Shown: piece by piece, positions 11,114 through 13,790 of the stretch
How positions within the stretch are numbered: position 1 is the first letter of the stretch
How the letters are laid out: every line of letters starts with the position of its first letter
Assembly (NCBI GenBank): GCA_024653865.1
Contig: JANLHD010000122.1
Span: 1-13,790 of the forward strand
Direction: 5' to 3'
DNA: 13,790 bases
Source: an archaeon
GTDB taxonomy: Archaea; Iainarchaeota; Iainarchaeia; Iainarchaeales; Iainarchaeaceae
The notes under the pieces: model-generated
Seen by the model: the letters and a program-made list of their open reading frames with translations, nothing else
What the model was told of the DNA's origin: nothing
Database searches by the model: none
Translations under genes and position numbers: made by a program

Positions 11114-13790
11114 TTGACGGTAATCACCAAATTAAAGCTCAAGAACTTCAAATCATTCAGAAGGGCCGAAATCCCCTTCGCCCCCGGGTTCACCGCAATC
11201 GCAGGTGCGAACGCCTCCGGAAAATCAAACATACTTGACGCGCTTCTTTTTTCCATGGGAATAACCTCGCTCAAGCAATTGCGCGCATCAAGGCTCTCGG
11301 AGCTGGTGAACCACGACGCAAAAGAGGGGTATGCGAAGGTGGAACTCTACATCACGGACAACAATGGCAGAGAACTTGAGGTCACAAGAATTATCGACGC
11401 GCAGGGAAAGAGCATTTACAAGCTTGATGGAAAAAGAAAAACGCTCAATGAAATTCAATCGCTTCTCCTCGAAATCGGCGTCAACCCGAACGGGCACAAC
11501 ATAGTGGTGCAGGGCGACATCACGCGCATAATAGAAATGAACGCAAAGCAAAGAAGGCAAATAATTGAGGAAGTGGCTGGGCTCTCTGAATTCGAGGAAA
11601 AAAAGGAGGAGGCGATAAAAAAGCTCGAGAAGGTCGAGCAAAAGGTCAAGGACGCAACCATCGTGCTCAACGAACGCGAGGCGTATTTGCGCCAACTCGA
11701 GCAGGAGCGCTCGAACGCATTGAAATACAACGAGCTTGTGGACGAATCAAAGAGGTCGAAGGCGACTATTCTTCGCGAGGAAATCAAGATTATAAGAAAG
11801 GAACTCGAGCAGGCAAAAAAGCAGATGGACTCGATGCAAAAGGAGATTGATGAGAAGCGCAAAGAGCGCGACAAGCTGCAGGAGGAGGAGCGCGAACTCG
11901 AGCAAAAGGTCGAGGATGCCACAAAAAAGCTCATTGACGCAAGCGAACAAACCTACTCCGGCCTCGGAAAGGAGGTCGAGCAAAAGAAGGCGGACCTTGG
12001 GGTTTTGCGCGAGAGGCTCTCCTCTAGAAAGGAATCGCTCGCACAGAAGGAAAAAAGAAAGGCTGAATTGAAGGAGAAACAATCCGGCCTTTCAAAGGAA
12101 ATCTCAGAAAAAACCGAGGAGCTCGAGGCGGCAAAGCAGGAGCTCGAGGGCGTAAAATCTCTTCTCCTTGAGGTCAAGAAAAAAATCGACACCAAGAGCC
12201 CAAGGCTTGCGCAGAAAAAAGAGGGCGCACAAAAACACGAACACATCTACATAACACTTGGCAGGGAAGTGGAAAAATTAAAGGAGCAAATCCACGAGGT
12301 TCGAATGAAAAAAAATGGCCTTGAGCGCGAGGCAAAATCCGCGCAGGATTCCTTGGCGGAACTTGAGGCGAGGAAAAAAAGGATCGAGGAAAAAATCGCG
12401 AAAAAAAATGAGATAGAGGAAAAAATTGCGCCCCTCGCAAAAAACGACCCCGCGCAAAGGCTGATTTCAAAAGAGCAGGACCTAGAGAAGGCTGGGCATG
12501 AGCTGCACGCGGTGCGCGCAAGGATAGAATCCATGGAGGAATCATTGCAAACGCTTGCAAGGGCAAGAAGCGACTGCCCCACGTGCGAGAGCCCTCTGGA
12601 TGAGAAGAAAAAGGAGGGCATTTTGCAGAAAAAAAAATCCGAGCTCGCAAAACTAAGGGCAAAGGCGCACGAACTTGGTGAAAAAAAAGAAAATCTCTCG
12701 CAGGAAAAACATTCGCTTGCGGCGCAGGAGCGCCACCTCGCGGAACTTGTGCATTCATTGCGCGCATTCGAGGGGCTTGACGAGGAAATGGGGGCGGCTT
12801 TGGAAAAAATTTCGGAGAAAAAAGAGAGGGGCGACCCAAAAAAAATTGCAGAACTTGCGCGCGAAGAAAAAATTTTGCTTGAAAAAATCGACGAGGCGGA
12901 AAAGGAGAGGCTTTTGGCGGAGAAAAAACTTGAGGAGTTCCGCGAAAGCGAAGTGAACACGGAAATGAACGTTCTGCTCGAAAAGCTCGAGGAATTGAAT
13001 GCGCAAAAAAGCGAAAAGGAAATGCTCACTACCGAACTGCGAAGCGAGGTCGAGCGGGTGCTCTCCCACAGAAGTGGGGAGGCGCAGGCCGAATCCGCTC
13101 AGCTTGAGAAGGACGCATCTGAATTGCTCTTGGCGATGGCAAACCTGGAGAAGGAACTCGGGGAAAAGCAGAAGGAGCTCGCAAAAGCCGAGGCGGAGCT
13201 CGACAAGCAAAACAGGGCAAATAGGCTGCTCGAAGAGGAAAAGAACCGCCTTGTCACCAAAATCAAAAACATTTCCGAAAAAAGGGATTCGCTCGGGAGA
13301 AAAATCGAATCGCTCGAAAAGGAGCTCAACGACACCAACCTGCAGCAAAGCAGAAATGACGTGCGCATAGTGGACCTTGAGGAGGAGCACAAGGAGTATG
13401 CCTCAATCAAGCCGCTTGCCGAATTTGTCTTAAATGACCTCAAAAAAAGGATTCCCGAAATCGAGAGGGAAATAGAAAAGCTCGGGGCGATAAACATGAA
13501 GTCGCTCGAAAACTTCGATTCATACAAGCGTGAGGTCGATGACGTGAGGATGAAGGCGCAAAAGCTCGAGGAGGAGAGGCGCGTTGTGCTTGAAATGATT
13601 GACAAGATAGAGGTAAAAAAATTCAGGGTTTTTATGGACTGCTTCGAGCACGTTTCAGGAAAGTTCTCGCAGCTATATTACAATTTCTTCGAGGGGGAAG
13701 GCAGTTTGAGCCTTAGCGACAAGGAAAATCCCCTGGAGGGCGGGCTTCTCATACAGGCGAAATACAAAGAGGACACCATGAAGAGCATTG
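11114..13790 (+). CDS. smc: SMC-superfamily chromosome ATPase with a Rad50-like zinc hook, 3' end outside window
   Basis: 892 residues are visible. The N-head has Walker A GANASGKSN (31-39) and an SMC-type Q-loop, VVQGDITRIIEMNAKQRR (131-148), followed by IIEEVAGLSEFEEKK. The C-head begins as in SMC: EIEKLGAINMKSLENF (INM at 793-795), then a stretch with FEHVSGKFSQLYYNFF and NPLEGGLLIQA. The signature LSGGQ-like motif and Walker B lie beyond the edge, so full length should be about 1000 residues against about 1170 for usual SMC. Between the heads everything is charged coiled coil. The ~150-170 residue hinge is absent. At 488-491, near the middle, is CPTC within SDCPTCESPLDEKKK, matching a Rad50 zinc hook. 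SMC proteins condense and segregate DNA; hook proteins dimerise through zinc. The start is TTG at 11114, giving the family-like (M)TVITKLKLKNFKSF, with a weak GTGGT site 5 bases upstream. It may follow the 10284 gene in one transcript. Confidence 0.9.
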   Translation, partial: MTVITKLKLKNFKSFRRAEIPFAPGFTAIAGANASGKSNILDALLFSMGITSLKQLRASRLSELVNHDAKEGYAKVELYITDNNGRELEVTRIIDAQGKSIYKLDGKRKTLNEIQSLLLEIGVNPNGHNIVVQGDITRIIEMNAKQRRQIIEEVAGLSEFEEKKEEAIKKLEKVEQKVKDATIVLNEREAYLRQLEQERSNALKYNELVDESKRSKATILREEIKIIRKELEQAKKQMDSMQKEIDEKRKERDKLQEEERELEQKVEDATKKLIDASEQTYSGLGKEVEQKKADLGVLRERLSSRKESLAQKEKRKAELKEKQSGLSKEISEKTEELEAAKQELEGVKSLLLEVKKKIDTKSPRLAQKKEGAQKHEHIYITLGREVEKLKEQIHEVRMKKNGLEREAKSAQDSLAELEARKKRIEEKIAKKNEIEEKIAPLAKNDPAQRLISKEQDLEKAGHELHAVRARIESMEESLQTLARARSDCPTCESPLDEKKKEGILQKKKSELAKLRAKAHELGEKKENLSQEKHSLAAQERHLAELVHSLRAFEGLDEEMGAALEKISEKKERGDPKKIAELAREEKILLEKIDEAEKERLLAEKKLEEFRESEVNTEMNVLLEKLEELNAQKSEKEMLTTELRSEVERVLSHRSGEAQAESAQLEKDASELLLAMANLEKELGEKQKELAKAEAELDKQNRANRLLEEEKNRLVTKIKNISEKRDSLGRKIESLEKELNDTNLQQSRNDVRIVDLEEEHKEYASIKPLAEFVLNDLKKRIPEIEREIEKLGAINMKSLENFDSYKREVDDVRMKAQKLEEERRVVLEMIDKIEVKKFRVFMDCFEHVSGKFSQLYYNFFEGEGSLSLSDKENPLEGGLLIQAKYKEDTMKSI

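Noticed and set aside
12575..12586. Reading the CPTC protein as Rad50 itself
   Set aside because: The Q-loop (QGDITRIIEMNAKQRR) and the C-head lead-in (GAINMKSLENF) follow SMC, not Rad50; only the hook is Rad50-like.
11288..13605. Many long minus-strand and alternative-frame open readings across the SMC-like gene
   Set aside because: They lie antisense or out of frame to a clear SMC reading. The translations are low-complexity (Ser/Phe/Leu-rich), as expected opposite Glu/Lys-rich coiled-coil codons.

Overview
The window reads as archaeal chromosome. It has an archaeal-type ribosomal protein L44e and a tRNA-Ser with G73. Promoters are TATA boxes about 25-28 bases before start codons, many with no room for a leader. 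It also has an SMC ATPase of archaeal style and small archaeal membrane-protein families (DUF4013, DUF2391). The compact layout, short intergenic gaps and a pair of small four-helix membrane paralogues fit a DPANN-type archaeon, but I cannot name the phylum from this sequence alone. Start codons are often TTG or GTG.

Layout: (1) 1-1507, minus strand: glmS, cut by the left edge. It diverges from a winged-helix/S-layer-like regulator (1589-2554), which is followed by two small unknown proteins (2586-2888, 2919-3200). (2) 3240-6015 is a membrane-protein block. Two paralogous ~120-130 aa four-helix proteins on the minus strand (3240-3632 and 4835-5197) flank a DUF4013 protein (3838-4512) and a tRNA-Ser(CGA) gene (4584-4669). 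About 90 bases of unexplained hairpin-rich sequence follow the tRNA. A Yip1-like five-helix protein (5302-6015) closes the block. (3) 6020-8262: a HAD-like hydrolase, a coiled-coil plus DUF2391 membrane protein, and a winged-helix regulator whose 3' end runs through a cluster of small palindromes. (4) 8402-10124: a secreted two-repeat protein with a PepSY-like C-terminus, convergent with rpl44e. (5) 10284-13790: a six-helix membrane protein and, 41 bases downstream, an SMC-superfamily ATPase cut by the right edge.

The strongest candidate for something unusual is this last gene. Both head halves look like SMC (SMC-type Q-loop and C-terminal head lead-in). The ~150-170 residue hinge is missing, and midway along the coiled coil there is a Rad50-like CPTC zinc hook (residues 488-491). 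This suggests an SMC-headed, hook-dimerised ATPase.

Expression signals fall into two styles. Most genes (glmS, the S-layer-like regulator, 2586, 5302, the winged-helix regulator, 10284) look leaderless. The two four-helix paralogues, DUF4013, DUF2391 and probably rpl44e have a leader with a Shine-Dalgarno site; for the paralogues and DUF2391 the predicted leader is very short and starts right at that site. Hairpin-plus-T-run terminators can be placed after several genes. No gene-free stretch exceeds 300 bases, and I see no CRISPR array, insertion sequence or rRNA.
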